A DNA stretch of 32,965 bases from Tepidanaerobacter sp. DTU063 (GCA_001512695.1 LFSJ01000123.1:1-32965), one strand, 5' to 3'. Counted from the stretch's first letter, positions 15,636 to 24,873 are shown. Made by a program: numbers and translations. Notes: generated by a model from the sequence alone, not told the origin.

Positions 15636-16679
15636 ATGTCTGAACAGGATAAAAAAATAGAAGTTGATGGTATCACCCCGATAATCTGTGTAAATTTGCC
15701 TCCTGGCATAAGTCCAAAGCTTGCCAAAAAACAAACAAGCCAAGATGAGGAAGCTGACACACAACAATTGTTTTCCGGAGGAATTGCTTATGTGCCCAAT
15801 CTGAGAAGCAATAATGTATCGGTAGTCCACATTCCCACTGCCAGATTAATAACAAACATACCGGTGGGCAATGGCCCATTTGCGGTTGATTTAAGCCCGG
15901 ATAAAAGCTTTGCATATGTGTCAAACTTTAATTCCGCAACTCTTTCAATAATAAGGACCCTTGATAATAGGGTGGTAGACACCGTTAACTTAAACACCCC
16001 ACCCTTTACAGCGGTAGGTTCTTCCGGTGTAAAAGTGACCAGAAACGGAAGATTTGTTTACGTGGCTAATTTTAACAGCAACAACATTTCTGTGGTCGAT
16101 GCCTTGCAAAGAAGCGTGCTCACCGTGATTCCCCTTCCAGGCGGGAGCGGGCCTCAAAATATTGACATCCGGGGAAGCCTTGCATATGTTACACTTTCGC
16201 TTGCAAATCAGGTGGGGGTAATTGACCTGAATGCTAATCTGCTCGTTAAAACCATCAACGTAGGAAACAACCCTGCAGATATTGACATAGCAACAACCAG
16301 GCCTTTGGCATTGGTGACCAATTTGTTATCCGGTGACGTTTCTATTATAAATACCAATATTGCAGAGTCGTCTCCCAACACAATTACCATCGGCACTTTC
16401 CCCGGAGGGATTTCTTTTTCTCCCAATGGCAGAAGGGCTTATGCCGCAAACCAAGCATCAGATAATATATCGGTTATAGATGTAGCCCGCCATACGCAAG
16501 TATTAACCATACCCGTAGGTGACGGCCCCATTGGGGTAAAGGTAAACAGCAGCGGCAAATTTGTGGTGGTATCAAATGCCGGCAGCAACACCATATCTAT
16601 CATCGATACCACGATTAATCAGGTGATAGAGACGGTGACTGTAGGCACCTTTCCTTTGTACCTAGCCATTCTAGACTAA
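15636..16679 (+). CDS. YVTN-type beta-propeller repeat protein
   Basis: A 347-residue protein built of about seven 40-residue repeats of the YVTN form, for example GIAYVPNLRSNNVSVVH, SFAYVSNFNSATLSII, RFVYVANFNSNNISVVD, RRAYAANQASDNISVID and KFVVVSNAGSNTISIID. Each is followed by a VGNGP-like turn. The fold is a seven-bladed propeller, usually a binding surface or part of a cell envelope protein. Unlike most relatives there is no signal peptide: the first 48 residues are hydrophilic with one short ITPIICVNLPPGI segment. ATG 15636 has GAGGAGG (15620-15626) upstream. A spore-surface role is possible but only inferred. The 257 bases before it hold the previous terminator and no clear promoter. 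Confidence 0.85.
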   Translation: MSEQDKKIEVDGITPIICVNLPPGISPKLAKKQTSQDEEADTQQLFSGGIAYVPNLRSNNVSVVHIPTARLITNIPVGNGPFAVDLSPDKSFAYVSNFNSATLSIIRTLDNRVVDTVNLNTPPFTAVGSSGVKVTRNGRFVYVANFNSNNISVVDALQRSVLTVIPLPGGSGPQNIDIRGSLAYVTLSLANQVGVIDLNANLLVKTINVGNNPADIDIATTRPLALVTNLLSGDVSIINTNIAESSPNTITIGTFPGGISFSPNGRRAYAANQASDNISVIDVARHTQVLTIPVGDGPIGVKVNSSGKFVVVSNAGSNTISIIDTTINQVIETVTVGTFPLYLAILD

Positions 16680-16742
16680 TTCATATAGACAGTTAATGGT
16701 TTCAAAAAACTTTTTGATTACTATTATGTGTTATAAAAAGCA

Positions 16743-16773
16743 AGGAAGGATATATCAAAAACATATCCTTCCT
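16743..16773. terminator. Bidirectional terminator between the YVTN gene and the PNPOx-fold gene
   Basis: AGGAAGGATAT (16743-16753) and ATATCCTTCCT (16763-16773) form an eleven-base-pair stem with a nine-base loop. The minus strand has a TTTTT tract after it, the plus strand a weaker CTCTTTC. Confidence 0.8.
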
Positions 16774-16799
16774 CTTTCAATACTATGTAGAAGTTGACC

Positions 16800-17195
16800 T
16801 TAGAACCTGTGTACTTCCGGTTCGGAGAAAAAGGAACAAAAGCTGCATGTAGCATCTTTCAAATAAAAGATGGTGCATTTTCCGTCATCGGCGGAATACA
16901 AGTCTTTTAATTCAGGGTTGTCGTCTAAGAATTGTTGTATTTTATCAATATCGTAATCTTCTACTGCCCTTGCAGAAATTCGAAGCCACGTGCCATCTTT
17001 GCCCATGGTGCAAATGGCTATATTGGGATTTTGAATCATCTGTTTGTAAACTTCTTTTGCTTTTGAAGTCTGGATATATAATTTGCCGTCGATAACTGAA
17101 ACTACACCGAAAGGCCGCACCTGTGGCTTATCACCGTCCACGGTTGCCAAGTAAAAGACCTTGCTATCTCTTAAAAATTGAAGAACCTTTTCCAT
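16800..17195 (-). CDS. Pyridoxamine 5'-phosphate oxidase-fold flavoprotein
   Basis: A 131-residue split-barrel protein of the PNPOx-like family, which bind FMN or F420 and act as small reductases. The pattern FLRDSKVFYLATVDGDKPQV, RPFGVVSVIDGKLYIQTSKA, KEVYKQMIQNPNIAICTMG and WLRISARAVEDYD is typical of the clostridial general-stress/NimA-like branch. The C-terminus has an unusual CSFC pair (DATCSFCSFFSEPE) that might bind metal. ATG 17195 has GAGGTAGG upstream. It is monocistronic, ending at a bidirectional terminator. The substrate cannot be inferred. Confidence 0.85.
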   Translation of the reverse strand: MEKVLQFLRDSKVFYLATVDGDKPQVRPFGVVSVIDGKLYIQTSKAKEVYKQMIQNPNIAICTMGKDGTWLRISARAVEDYDIDKIQQFLDDNPELKDLYSADDGKCTIFYLKDATCSFCSFFSEPEVHRF

Positions 17196-17332
17196 GATGA
17201 ACTACCTACCTCATCTCTTATGAATTTTCAGTACTATTATACCTCAAATTGGCATAGCGAGTAAAATATTGAATTCAACCGGAATGTGCACTGGAGCAGC
17301 AATTTAATTGAATAAACGACAAAAATATAATT

Positions 17333-17372
17333 GCAAGCCTCCTAATATCGATTAAGGATAAGGAAGGCTTGC
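17333..17372 (-). terminator. Terminator after the 5'-nucleotidase gene
   Basis: On the minus strand GCAAGCCT pairs with AGGCTTGC (17365-17372 and 17333-17340), extended by CCT/AGG across a one-base bulge, followed by AATTATATTTTTG. It lies 27 bases after the stop codon. Confidence 0.75.
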
Positions 17373-17398
17373 TTGATTTATGAAGCTAAATACCGATT

Positions 17399-19165
17399 TT
17401 ATATTGCCGGAATACAAATAGTTTGTCCCGGGAAAATAAGGTGAGGATTTTCCAGCCCATTATAATCAGCAAGTTTTTCCCATGTGGTCCCGAACATTTC
17501 TGCTATCCTCCAAAGTACATCGCCCGGTTTTACCACGTAAGACCTTTCTTGGACAGCGGCTGCGGGTTTTTCAAAATTGGCGGATTCTGCTATCTCCATA
17601 GGCTCTCCTTGAAGAGAGGTCTCTTCTCCTCTTGTTTCCTGAGGAACACCAATTACTGCAATTCGTCCTTCCTCTGAAACATCTATATATCCCAATTCTT
17701 TGATATAATCAATAACCAATTCACTGATGTTTGACAATTCTAAAAGGGTTTCATACTGAGGAAACATATAGTATTCATCGCCACCGGAGGCCAAAAAGTC
17801 TGTGAGGGCGATTCTGTACATTTTTTCAGGATCAATGGGCTCACCGGCAATGCGGACGTCGGTTACCCTCTGACCCAGGGGTTTAGTAATATCTATTTGA
17901 AAGGTCATATCTCCGACTTGTGGGAAAGCTCCTTTGGGTTCGGGATAGGAAGAAGTGCCGTGTTCAAGTGCTGCTATAACATCTTTACCGCTGACCTCTT
18001 TTACAACTACGTAATCAGCGAAGGGAAGAGCCATTATTACATCACCTACGGTTATATCTCCCGGCTCAATGGATGCACGGATTACACCGCCATTTACTAT
18101 GGCTATATCGGCACCCGTTCCACTGATAATTGCATCGGTCACTAAATTACCCAGGTTGGTTTCACGGGTTCTGACATGTTCCCTTTCGCCGTCAAGCCTC
18201 ACTGCGGCTTCAGCTATCTTGACAGAAGTTATTTTAGCATAGTCCTCTTCCACCTTGGATATCAACTTGGCTATCTCTTCATCAGGCTGTATATTTCTAG
18301 CTTCTTCTTTGGAGATAAGACCTGCCTTTATAGAAACAGCTTTTTTATTTAGAAACTCAATTTCTATAATGCCCAAGTTTTTTGTGTGTTCGCCTGTCTG
18401 AACGATTAAAGTATCGCCCACCACTTTGCCTTCGGGTAATACGCTATGACTGTGCCCGTCTATTATAATATCAATGCCTTCAACATTATTTGCCACCATT
18501 TCGCTCGTAACTTCGCTATCTTTATCAATACCCAGGTGAGAAAGTACAACGATGAAATCTGCTTTACTTTGAAGCTGCAGCACCATGTCGCTGGCTGCTG
18601 TTATGGGATCAAAAAAAAGGAGATCTTTGACATTGCCGGGATGTGTCTTATAGCGAGTTTCCGGAGTGCTTAGGCCAATGAAGGCTATTTTAATTCCATC
18701 GATTTCTTTTACTATATAAGGCTCAAATAAAGGTTCTCCATCTTTTGCGATATTGGCTGAAATAAGGGGGAAATCCATCATTTCAGAGAGTTCTATGAGT
18801 CTTTGGTAACCGTAATTGAAATCATGATTGCCCGGGACCATTGCATCATATCCCATGGCATTCATGAACTCAACGATGCTTTCTCCTCTAGATAAGATTG
18901 CGATGTTCAATCCATGCAGAGTATCACCCGCATCTACTAAAAGAGTATTGGGATTTTCCTGTCTCATCTGTTTTACTATAGCAGATATCTTGGCAAAGCC
19001 CATCCCCTCGTACTCATCCTCAAAAACCCTGGCATGGGTATCGTTGGTATGGATGATTACGATTTTAGTTATTTCTTCAGCATGAACCGTAGCAAGAGGT
19101 GCAAATACATAAAGCAACAAACTTAAAATTAGTGCTAGGCCAATTCTTTTAAAATTGTGTTTCAT
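17399..19165 (-). CDS. Secreted 5'-nucleotidase / 2',3'-cyclic phosphodiesterase family enzyme with C-terminal LysM
   Basis: Extracellular phosphoesterase that probably releases nucleosides and phosphate from nucleotides at the cell wall. The 588-residue product has a signal peptide ending near Ala29 (ATVHAEE). The metallophosphatase domain shows the dinuclear metal motifs IVIIHTNDTHAR, LLVDAGDTLHG, VPGNHDFNYG, VVLSHLGIDKD and IDGHSHSV. The C-terminal nucleotidase domain has ETNLGNLVTDAI and LTDFLASGGDEYYMF. The last 45 residues are a LysM repeat (YVVKPGDVLWRIAEMF to PGQTICIPAI), expected to bind peptidoglycan in place of an LPXTG anchor. ATG 19165 has GAAAGGGA upstream. It is monocistronic. 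Confidence 0.93.
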   Translation of the reverse strand: MKHNFKRIGLALILSLLLYVFAPLATVHAEEITKIVIIHTNDTHARVFEDEYEGMGFAKISAIVKQMRQENPNTLLVDAGDTLHGLNIAILSRGESIVEFMNAMGYDAMVPGNHDFNYGYQRLIELSEMMDFPLISANIAKDGEPLFEPYIVKEIDGIKIAFIGLSTPETRYKTHPGNVKDLLFFDPITAASDMVLQLQSKADFIVVLSHLGIDKDSEVTSEMVANNVEGIDIIIDGHSHSVLPEGKVVGDTLIVQTGEHTKNLGIIEIEFLNKKAVSIKAGLISKEEARNIQPDEEIAKLISKVEEDYAKITSVKIAEAAVRLDGEREHVRTRETNLGNLVTDAIISGTGADIAIVNGGVIRASIEPGDITVGDVIMALPFADYVVVKEVSGKDVIAALEHGTSSYPEPKGAFPQVGDMTFQIDITKPLGQRVTDVRIAGEPIDPEKMYRIALTDFLASGGDEYYMFPQYETLLELSNISELVIDYIKELGYIDVSEEGRIAVIGVPQETRGEETSLQGEPMEIAESANFEKPAAAVQERSYVVKPGDVLWRIAEMFGTTWEKLADYNGLENPHLIFPGQTICIPAI

Positions 19166-19302
19166 AAGTATCCCTTTCCATTCATATTTTTTTAACTTGC
19201 AGCTATCGAACCGGTAGATGTTAATTTATATCATATTTTAACAAATTGAGCGACAAAGTTAAATATATGCAACAAATTAATGTAAATTTAAGGATTGTTA
19301 AA

Positions 19303-19330
19303 TTGGAAATTAAGCTGGCTTCTATATAAT
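19303..19330 (+). promoter_or_regulatory. Promoter of the ABC transporter / two-component module
   Basis: TTGGAA (19303-19308), a 16-base spacer and TATAAT (19325-19330), with the AGGAGG ribosome binding site of the ATPase gene about 40 bases downstream. Confidence 0.5.
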
Positions 19331-19381
19331 TTGCACAGGATGATGATTTTTTTGCAGATGATGATTTTTAGGAGGCTTAAA

Positions 19382-20317
19382 ATGAGCGGTTTGATTATTG
19401 AAACAAGAGCTTTGACAAAGACTTTTGGAAAAATTGTGGTAGTAAAAGATATAAACCTAAGAGTTCCCAAGAGAGCCATATATGGATTTTTGGGTCCTAA
19501 CGGCGCAGGTAAATCCACAACAATACGGATGCTCCTGGATTTAATAAAGCCGACTGGGGGAGAGGTATATATATTTGATAAAGACATCAGCAAGCATCGG
19601 ATGGAGATATTGGGAAAGGTGGGCTCATTGGTAGAATCGCCCTCATACTACGCAAATTTGACAGCATATGAAAACCTGGAGATAAGCAGGAGAATCCTCA
19701 AAGTGGATAAAAAAGAAATTGACAAGGCCTTGGAAATCGTCAACTTATCAAAATGGAAAAATACTAAAGTTAAAGCTTTTTCAATGGGAATGAAGCAAAG
19801 ATTAGGGATTGCCCAAGCTTTGATAGGTTCCCGGGAACTTTTGATTCTCGATGAACCGACCAATGGCCTTGACCCAGCCGGTGTAAGGGAAATCAGAAAT
19901 CTAATAACTAGTCTGCCAAAGGTATTAGGAGTGACGGTATATATAAGCAGCCACATTTTAAGTGAAGTGGAACAAATTGCAGACTATGTGGGCATAATCC
20001 GAAGCGGTGAATTGCTATTTCAGGGGACCTTAGATGAACTAAGAGCAAGGACCGGCAGTGAAATCGTCATAAGGGCAACCCCCCTTGATGAGGCACAAGA
20101 TTTTATCAGGCGAATGGGCCTTGAAGTAACAAAAAGGGAAGGAAAACTTTGCGTACCAGAAGGGAAAATTAGTCCGGAGGAACTAAACAGGGCTTTGGTT
20201 TTTAACGGCTTTCGCGTATCTCATTTAACCGAGAGCACAAAGAACTTGGAAGAAATCTTTTTAGAGCTGACAGGGGGTGGAAGTGATGCAGGACTTTTAC
20301 CAACTTCTAAACAATGA
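19382..20317 (+). CDS. ABC transporter ATP-binding protein, lantibiotic/bacitracin-type (BcrA/LanF-like)
   Basis: The ATPase of an export or immunity transporter. The 311-residue product carries Walker A (GFLGPNGAGKSTT), the Q-loop region LVESPSYYANLTAYENL, the signature FSMGMKQRLGIAQAL, Walker B (LLILDEPTNGLD) and the switch His (ISSHILSEVEQ). The ESPSYYANLTAYENL segment is typical of the bacitracin/lantibiotic group. ATG 19382 has AGGAGG (19371-19376) upstream. The 3' end overlaps the first codons of the permease remnant by 32 bases. It is intact, but its permease partner has lost most of its membrane domain, so it may no longer work as a transporter unless it pairs with a subunit elsewhere. 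Confidence 0.92.
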   Translation: MSGLIIETRALTKTFGKIVVVKDINLRVPKRAIYGFLGPNGAGKSTTIRMLLDLIKPTGGEVYIFDKDISKHRMEILGKVGSLVESPSYYANLTAYENLEISRRILKVDKKEIDKALEIVNLSKWKNTKVKAFSMGMKQRLGIAQALIGSRELLILDEPTNGLDPAGVREIRNLITSLPKVLGVTVYISSHILSEVEQIADYVGIIRSGELLFQGTLDELRARTGSEIVIRATPLDEAQDFIRRMGLEVTKREGKLCVPEGKISPEELNRALVFNGFRVSHLTESTKNLEEIFLELTGGGSDAGLLPTSKQ

Positions 20318-20640
20318 ATTCTTAAAGCAGAAAGGAAGCTTTACCCGCCCCATGGCCATAATTTCCCCTATGCTGGCATATAAATTATGTAATAAGCTTG
20401 AGATGTTCTCAGATGGCCCTACCTCTGGGAGCGGGTATTGGCCTGGCATTGCCTGCAATGATAGTGGCAAATAGCAGGTACTGGATAATATATCCCTGGT
20501 CATACCCCATAATGGCAGCATTGGGAGGAGATTTTGATGTATTTGACAAGGGAAGTTTGATATTTTTTCTCAGTTTATTTCTGCTACTAGTAGTGTTTGC
20601 TTGGGGATATGCAAATTTTATAAAAAGGGATATCGCATAA
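20286..20640 (+). pseudogene. ABC-2 permease remnant with internal deletion and frame change
   Basis: The expected permease of the lantibiotic-type transporter. The N-terminal start MQDFYQLLNNEFLKQKGSFT is typical and reads from ATG 20286. After about 35 codons the sequence jumps to the C-terminal end in another frame: ALPLGAGIGLALPAMIVANS, then YWIIYPWSYPIMAALGGDFD and one last hydrophobic segment ending in FIKRDIA at 20640. Family members have about 240-250 residues and six membrane helices; only about 118 codons remain, so some 370 bases of the middle appear deleted. The first frame ends at a TAG at 20472-20474. The flanking genes are spaced as in an intact operon. Confidence 0.82.
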
Positions 20641-20696
20641 GGAATAGAATATCTATAGTAGAATTTTGTGCAAAAAATTTTATATCTGAGGTGGCA

Positions 20697-21434
20697 ATGT
20701 TGCTAAACCTAGATATGTCTAAAATGAAGGATAAAAAAATATTATTGGTGGATGATGAAGTAGATATACTGAATTTGCTGGAGGCAGTGCTCAAAAAGGA
20801 AGGCTTTAATAATATCTATAAGACGACTTTAGGTTATGAGGCAATTAAGATGTGTAAACAAATGGCACCTGATTTAATAGTCCTTGATATCATGCTGCCG
20901 GATATCGACGGCTTTGAGGTCTGCAGGCGATTAAGAGAATTCTGCTTGGTTCCTATAATCTTTTTATCTGCTAAAGATGAAGATGTGGATAAGTTGCTGG
21001 GTTTGGGCATTGGTGGCGATGATTACATAACAAAGCCCTTTAGCCCCAAGGAAGTGGCCTTTCGGATTAAAGCACACTTTAGAAGAAGTGAGTATTTCAA
21101 TTTAAAGAGCAAAACAGAGCAAAAGAGGATAATCCGCTTTGGAGATATAGAGATTGATGAAGACAGAGCTGAGGTTAGAAAGAACAAAAAAATAGTAACC
21201 TTGACCAACAAGGAGTACAAGCTTCTTTTATTCCTGGCCCAAAACCCCAATAAGATACTTAGCAAAAGCCAGATTTTAGATAGGGTTTGGGGTTGTGACT
21301 TTGAAGGATACGAAAATACACTGATGGTCCACATAAGGCATCTTCGCCAAAAGCTGGAAGACGATCCGGCAAATCCGAAGCATATTGTTACCGTGAAGGG
21401 ATTAGGTTATAAATTGGTGACAGAGGGCAGCTAA
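20697..21434 (+). CDS. OmpR/PhoB-family response regulator
   Basis: DNA-binding half of a two-component system, probably controlling the adjacent transporter. The 245-residue product has a receiver domain (acidic pair D19-D20, phospho-acceptor D64 in LIVLDIMLPD, switch Ser/Thr in FLSAKDE, Lys in DYITKPFS) and a winged-helix output domain (VTLTNKEYKLLLFLAQNPNK, then LMVHIRHLRQKLEDD and VKGLGYKLV). ATG 20697 directly follows GAGGTGG; TTG 20700 or ATG 20715 are alternatives. The stop is one base before the kinase start, so both are co-translated. The regulator is intact, while its kinase is frameshifted. Confidence 0.92.
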   Translation: MLLNLDMSKMKDKKILLVDDEVDILNLLEAVLKKEGFNNIYKTTLGYEAIKMCKQMAPDLIVLDIMLPDIDGFEVCRRLREFCLVPIIFLSAKDEDVDKLLGLGIGGDDYITKPFSPKEVAFRIKAHFRRSEYFNLKSKTEQKRIIRFGDIEIDEDRAEVRKNKKIVTLTNKEYKLLLFLAQNPNKILSKSQILDRVWGCDFEGYENTLMVHIRHLRQKLEDDPANPKHIVTVKGLGYKLVTEGS

Positions 21435-21435
21435 A

Positions 21436-22831
21436 ATGAAGTGGAAAATGTTTTCAAGGTTTGTGCTGATTATTGTTTTTTCTATTATCATATCATTGAT
21501 ACTTAACTTCATTATCGCCTACAAACTTTTTGTGCAGGAAGAAAATTATGATGATAAATGGGATCATGTGCGTGATTTTTCTTTGACCTTTAACCGCTAT
21601 ATCGAGAAAAAGGATGACAGGGTCAAAGTCACCTCTGAAGGAATAGAAAAGCTTAAAGACTACGGTGCATGGATACAGATTCTAGATGAAGAAGGATATG
21701 AAAGGTACCATTGGAATAAGCCAAAAGCAACCCCGTCACATTACACTCCTAGCGAAATGGTATTTTACAACATTTATGCAGGTGCGATAGAGGATTATAC
21801 TACTTTTGCCGGTACCGCAAAGATTGACGGTTATAAATGGAGCTACATCATAGGCTTTCCCATGGAAGAGGTGGCCAAATACAGCTACTATTATCAACCG
21901 AAAAAATTGAATTCAAACATCATAAAAGTAACGGTTTTTCTGCTGCTTACGCCGACTATCGTAATATTGGTCATGGGCTATGTTTTCGGAAGAAGTCTTA
22001 CCAATCCCATTATCGAAATAATCCGGGGAATACAGGAGCTGTCCAAGGGAAATTATGAAGTATTTTATGCAGAAAAGGGAATATATAAAGAGGTTTTTAC
22101 CAATCTTAACAAACTATCAAATCAACTAAAGCTCAACGAGCGGGAAAGGGAAAAGACGGAGAAGATGAGGGGAGAGTGGATAAATAACCTTTCCCATGAT
22201 TTAAAAACACCCCTGTCCTCCATTAAGGGCTACAGCGAATTGATGGCAGATGGGGATTATTCATTGACTGAAAATGAAATAAAGGAGTACTCCCGCATAA
22301 TAAAAGATAAGGCCGCTTATATGGAAGAGCTCTTAGAAGATTTGAAGTTAGCCCAAGTACTGAAAGCAGGGCTGTTCCCCCTGAACCTCAAAGAGCAGGA
22401 TATGGTTGAACTTTTAAGAAATATTACAATTGATGTCCTCAACAATCCCAAATATGAAAAGCGAAAAATTGTATTCAACATAGGAACCGAGCCGATAATT
22501 TTCTCCTTTGACAAAAAACTTATGCAAAGAGCTTTTGCAAATCTCCTGTTTAAATTCCTTAGTTCATAACGATGAGGATACATGGATAAGCATTAACATA
22601 GACAAAAAAGATAAAATATATATTGAAATAGAAGACGACGGGAGGGGAATTCCCGAGGAAAACTTAGATAAACTTTTCGAAAGGTATTACAGGGGCACCG
22701 ATACGGGGGAAAGTCATAAAGGTTCAGGCCTTGGCCTTAGCATAGCAAAGCAGATAATAGAGCTTCACGGCGGAACAATTGATGTTGAAAGTGCCCAAGG
22801 AGTAGGGACGAAATTCATTGTGCTGTTTTAG
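21436..22831 (+). pseudogene. Sensor histidine kinase with a single-base frameshift in the ATPase domain
   Basis: A 464-codon membrane kinase broken by one extra base. The first part has two membrane segments (residues about 6-30 and 161-184), an extracytoplasmic sensor of about 130 residues, HAMP, and the H-box NNLSHDLKTPLSSIKGYSE with His254. In frame it ends at TAA 22567-22569, right after QRAFANLLFK. Removing one A from the AAA at 22552-22554 restores QRAFANLLFNSLVHNDED, the expected N-box, and the frame continues through EDDGRGIPEENL and GSGLGLSIAKQIIELHGG to TAG 22829-22831. As written, the protein lacks the ATP-binding core. It could be a true mutation or a sequencing error. Confidence 0.88.
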
Positions 22832-22910
22832 TAGGTTTATGGAAAAACTACTGAATAAAGCCTCCTGCAGACAACATCACTGCTTTCTTTTAATTAAAAG
22901 CTTGATATAG

Positions 22911-22916
22911 TATAAT
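22911..22916 (+). promoter_or_regulatory. Possible -10 box upstream of pepF
   Basis: A perfect TATAAT about 70 bases before the pepF start. The region at -35 (TTTTAA) is a poor match, so this is only a candidate. Confidence 0.3.
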
Positions 22917-22983
22917 AAATGGCATCAAAGTAAAATATTACTAATGGGCAGCTTAGCAAAAATACAGTGAAAGGGTGGGACAT

Positions 22984-24774
22984 TTGAGCAATTTGCCTTT
23001 GAGAGAAGAAATTGATGAGATTTATAAATGGAAGCTGGAAGACATATACGAAAATGAAGAGCTTTGGGAACAGGACTACAGTGAAGTAAAAAGCAAGTTA
23101 AGCTTATTTGATGAATACAGGGGCAATATCGATACGGCGGAAAAGCTCCTGGGACTATTGAAGCTCAAAGATGAAGAGACCATGAAGGTGGATAGGCTCT
23201 TTACCTATGCTAGGATGCGCAGGGATGAAGACAATTCCCTGGCCAAGTACCAGGCACTGTCCGATAGGGCCATGAGCCTTGTGGTTGAGCTTTCAAGCAG
23301 GACTTCCTTTATCGAACCCGAAATCCTCGCAATTCCTGAAGAGAAATTGCGGACATTTTTGGGGCAAAATAAAGAGCTAAAGCTTTACGAACATTATCTT
23401 GAGAACCTATTCCGCATGAAAGCCCATATTCTCGATGCGGAAAAGGAAAGGATGCTGGCGGAAGTCAGCGAAATACTCCAATCCCCCGGCGACATCTTCA
23501 AAATGCTGGATAATGCAGATATACGATTCCCAAAGATCAAAGATGAAGACGGCAATGAAGTGGAGCTTACTAAAGGGCGCTATATAACGTTTATGGAAAG
23601 TGAAAACAGAGAAGTGAGAAAGGCAGCCTTTGAAGCCCTTTACAACACGTACAAATCCATGATAAATACCTTGAGTTCGACAACCGCAGCTAATGTGAAG
23701 GCAAATGTTTTCATAAAAAATCAAAGGAAGTTTAAATCATCCCTGGAAGCCTCCCTCTTTGCCGACAAGGTCCCCGTTGAAGTCTATGAAAACCTTATAG
23801 ACACGGTCCATCAGCGAATGGACCTCATGCACAGATATGTAAGTATTAGAAAAAAGGCCTTGGGCCTCGATGAACTACACATGTACGATTTATACGTACC
23901 ACTTGTCAAAGGCTACGATAAAACCGTGACCTATGATGAAGCAAAGCAAATGGTCATAGAAGGCCTTGCGCCAATGGGAGATGAGTACATCAGCATATTA
24001 AAAGAAGGGTTTAATTCCGGCTGGATCGACGTCTACGAAAATAGGGGCAAGACCGGAGGGGCGTACTCCTGGGGAACTTACGGCACCCATCCCTATGTTC
24101 TGCTTAACTTCCAGGGCAAGCTAAATGACGTTTTTACAATTGCCCACGAGATGGGGCATGCCATACACACCTATTATTCTTTTAAAAACCAGCCATATAT
24201 TTACTCGAACTATACCATTTTCGTAGCAGAAGTTGCCTCAACCTGCAATGAAGCCATTCTCATAAATTATTTACTGGAGAAGGCTAGCTCAAGAGAAGAA
24301 AAGATGTATCTCCTGAATCACTTCATGGAGCAGTTTAGAGCTACCCTTTATCGCCAGACCATGTTTGCTGAATTTGAAAAAATCATCCACGAAAAGGCAG
24401 AAGCAGGTGAGCCCTTAAATGCTGAGGTTCTACAGGAGATTTACCACAAGTTAAACGAAGATTACTACGGCCCGGATATCTACATAGACTCCCTAATTGA
24501 TTACGAATGGGCCAGGATACCCCACTTTTACAGCAGCTTTTACGTATATAAATATGCCACGGGATTTTCATCAGCTATAGCCATTTCAAAGGACATAATG
24601 GAAAACGGAATGCCTGCCGTAAATGCGTACAAGGAATTTTTGTCGAGCGGAAGCTCGGATTACTCGCTGGAGCTCTTGAAAAAATTAGGTGTGGATTTGA
24701 CAACGCCCAAGCCCATCCAGGATGCCCTCGATGTGTTCGAAAAGTTATTGGATGAGTTTGAAAAATTGCTGTAA
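22984..24774 (+). CDS. pepF: Oligoendopeptidase F (M3 metallopeptidase)
   Basis: Cytoplasmic zinc peptidase that cuts oligopeptides of roughly 7-17 residues. The 596-residue product has the usual length. It starts LPLREEIDEIYKWKLEDIY as in other PepF proteins, has the long helical N-terminal domain, and carries the HExxH zinc motif in FTIAHEMGHAIHTYYSFKNQ, with the third ligand Glu in FVAEVASTCNEAIL. Near the C-terminus YEWARIPHFYSSFYVYKYAT holds the substrate-binding Tyr/His residues. TTG 22984 is chosen because AGGGTGGG (22972-22979) lies just upstream; GTG 22975 is inside that site. It is monocistronic between a weak promoter and a strong bidirectional terminator. Confidence 0.95.
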   Translation: MSNLPLREEIDEIYKWKLEDIYENEELWEQDYSEVKSKLSLFDEYRGNIDTAEKLLGLLKLKDEETMKVDRLFTYARMRRDEDNSLAKYQALSDRAMSLVVELSSRTSFIEPEILAIPEEKLRTFLGQNKELKLYEHYLENLFRMKAHILDAEKERMLAEVSEILQSPGDIFKMLDNADIRFPKIKDEDGNEVELTKGRYITFMESENREVRKAAFEALYNTYKSMINTLSSTTAANVKANVFIKNQRKFKSSLEASLFADKVPVEVYENLIDTVHQRMDLMHRYVSIRKKALGLDELHMYDLYVPLVKGYDKTVTYDEAKQMVIEGLAPMGDEYISILKEGFNSGWIDVYENRGKTGGAYSWGTYGTHPYVLLNFQGKLNDVFTIAHEMGHAIHTYYSFKNQPYIYSNYTIFVAEVASTCNEAILINYLLEKASSREEKMYLLNHFMEQFRATLYRQTMFAEFEKIIHEKAEAGEPLNAEVLQEIYHKLNEDYYGPDIYIDSLIDYEWARIPHFYSSFYVYKYATGFSSAIAISKDIMENGMPAVNAYKEFLSSGSSDYSLELLKKLGVDLTTPKPIQDALDVFEKLLDEFEKLL

Positions 24775-24796
24775 GAAGGGAAAGTAACTTTAAAAA

Positions 24797-24833
24797 AGCC
24801 ATTCATCACAAATAAAGTATGTGATGAATGGCT
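24797..24833. terminator. Bidirectional terminator between pepF and the aro operon
   Basis: AGCCATTCATCACA (24797-24810) and TGTGATGAATGGCT (24820-24833) form a perfect 14-base-pair stem with a nine-base loop. A T-rich tract follows on the plus strand and TTTTTT on the minus strand, so it ends both pepF and the nine-gene aro operon. Confidence 0.95.
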
Positions 24834-24873
24834 AAATTTTTACGGTGCTAGCTAGATAAACAAAGTCAACAGC

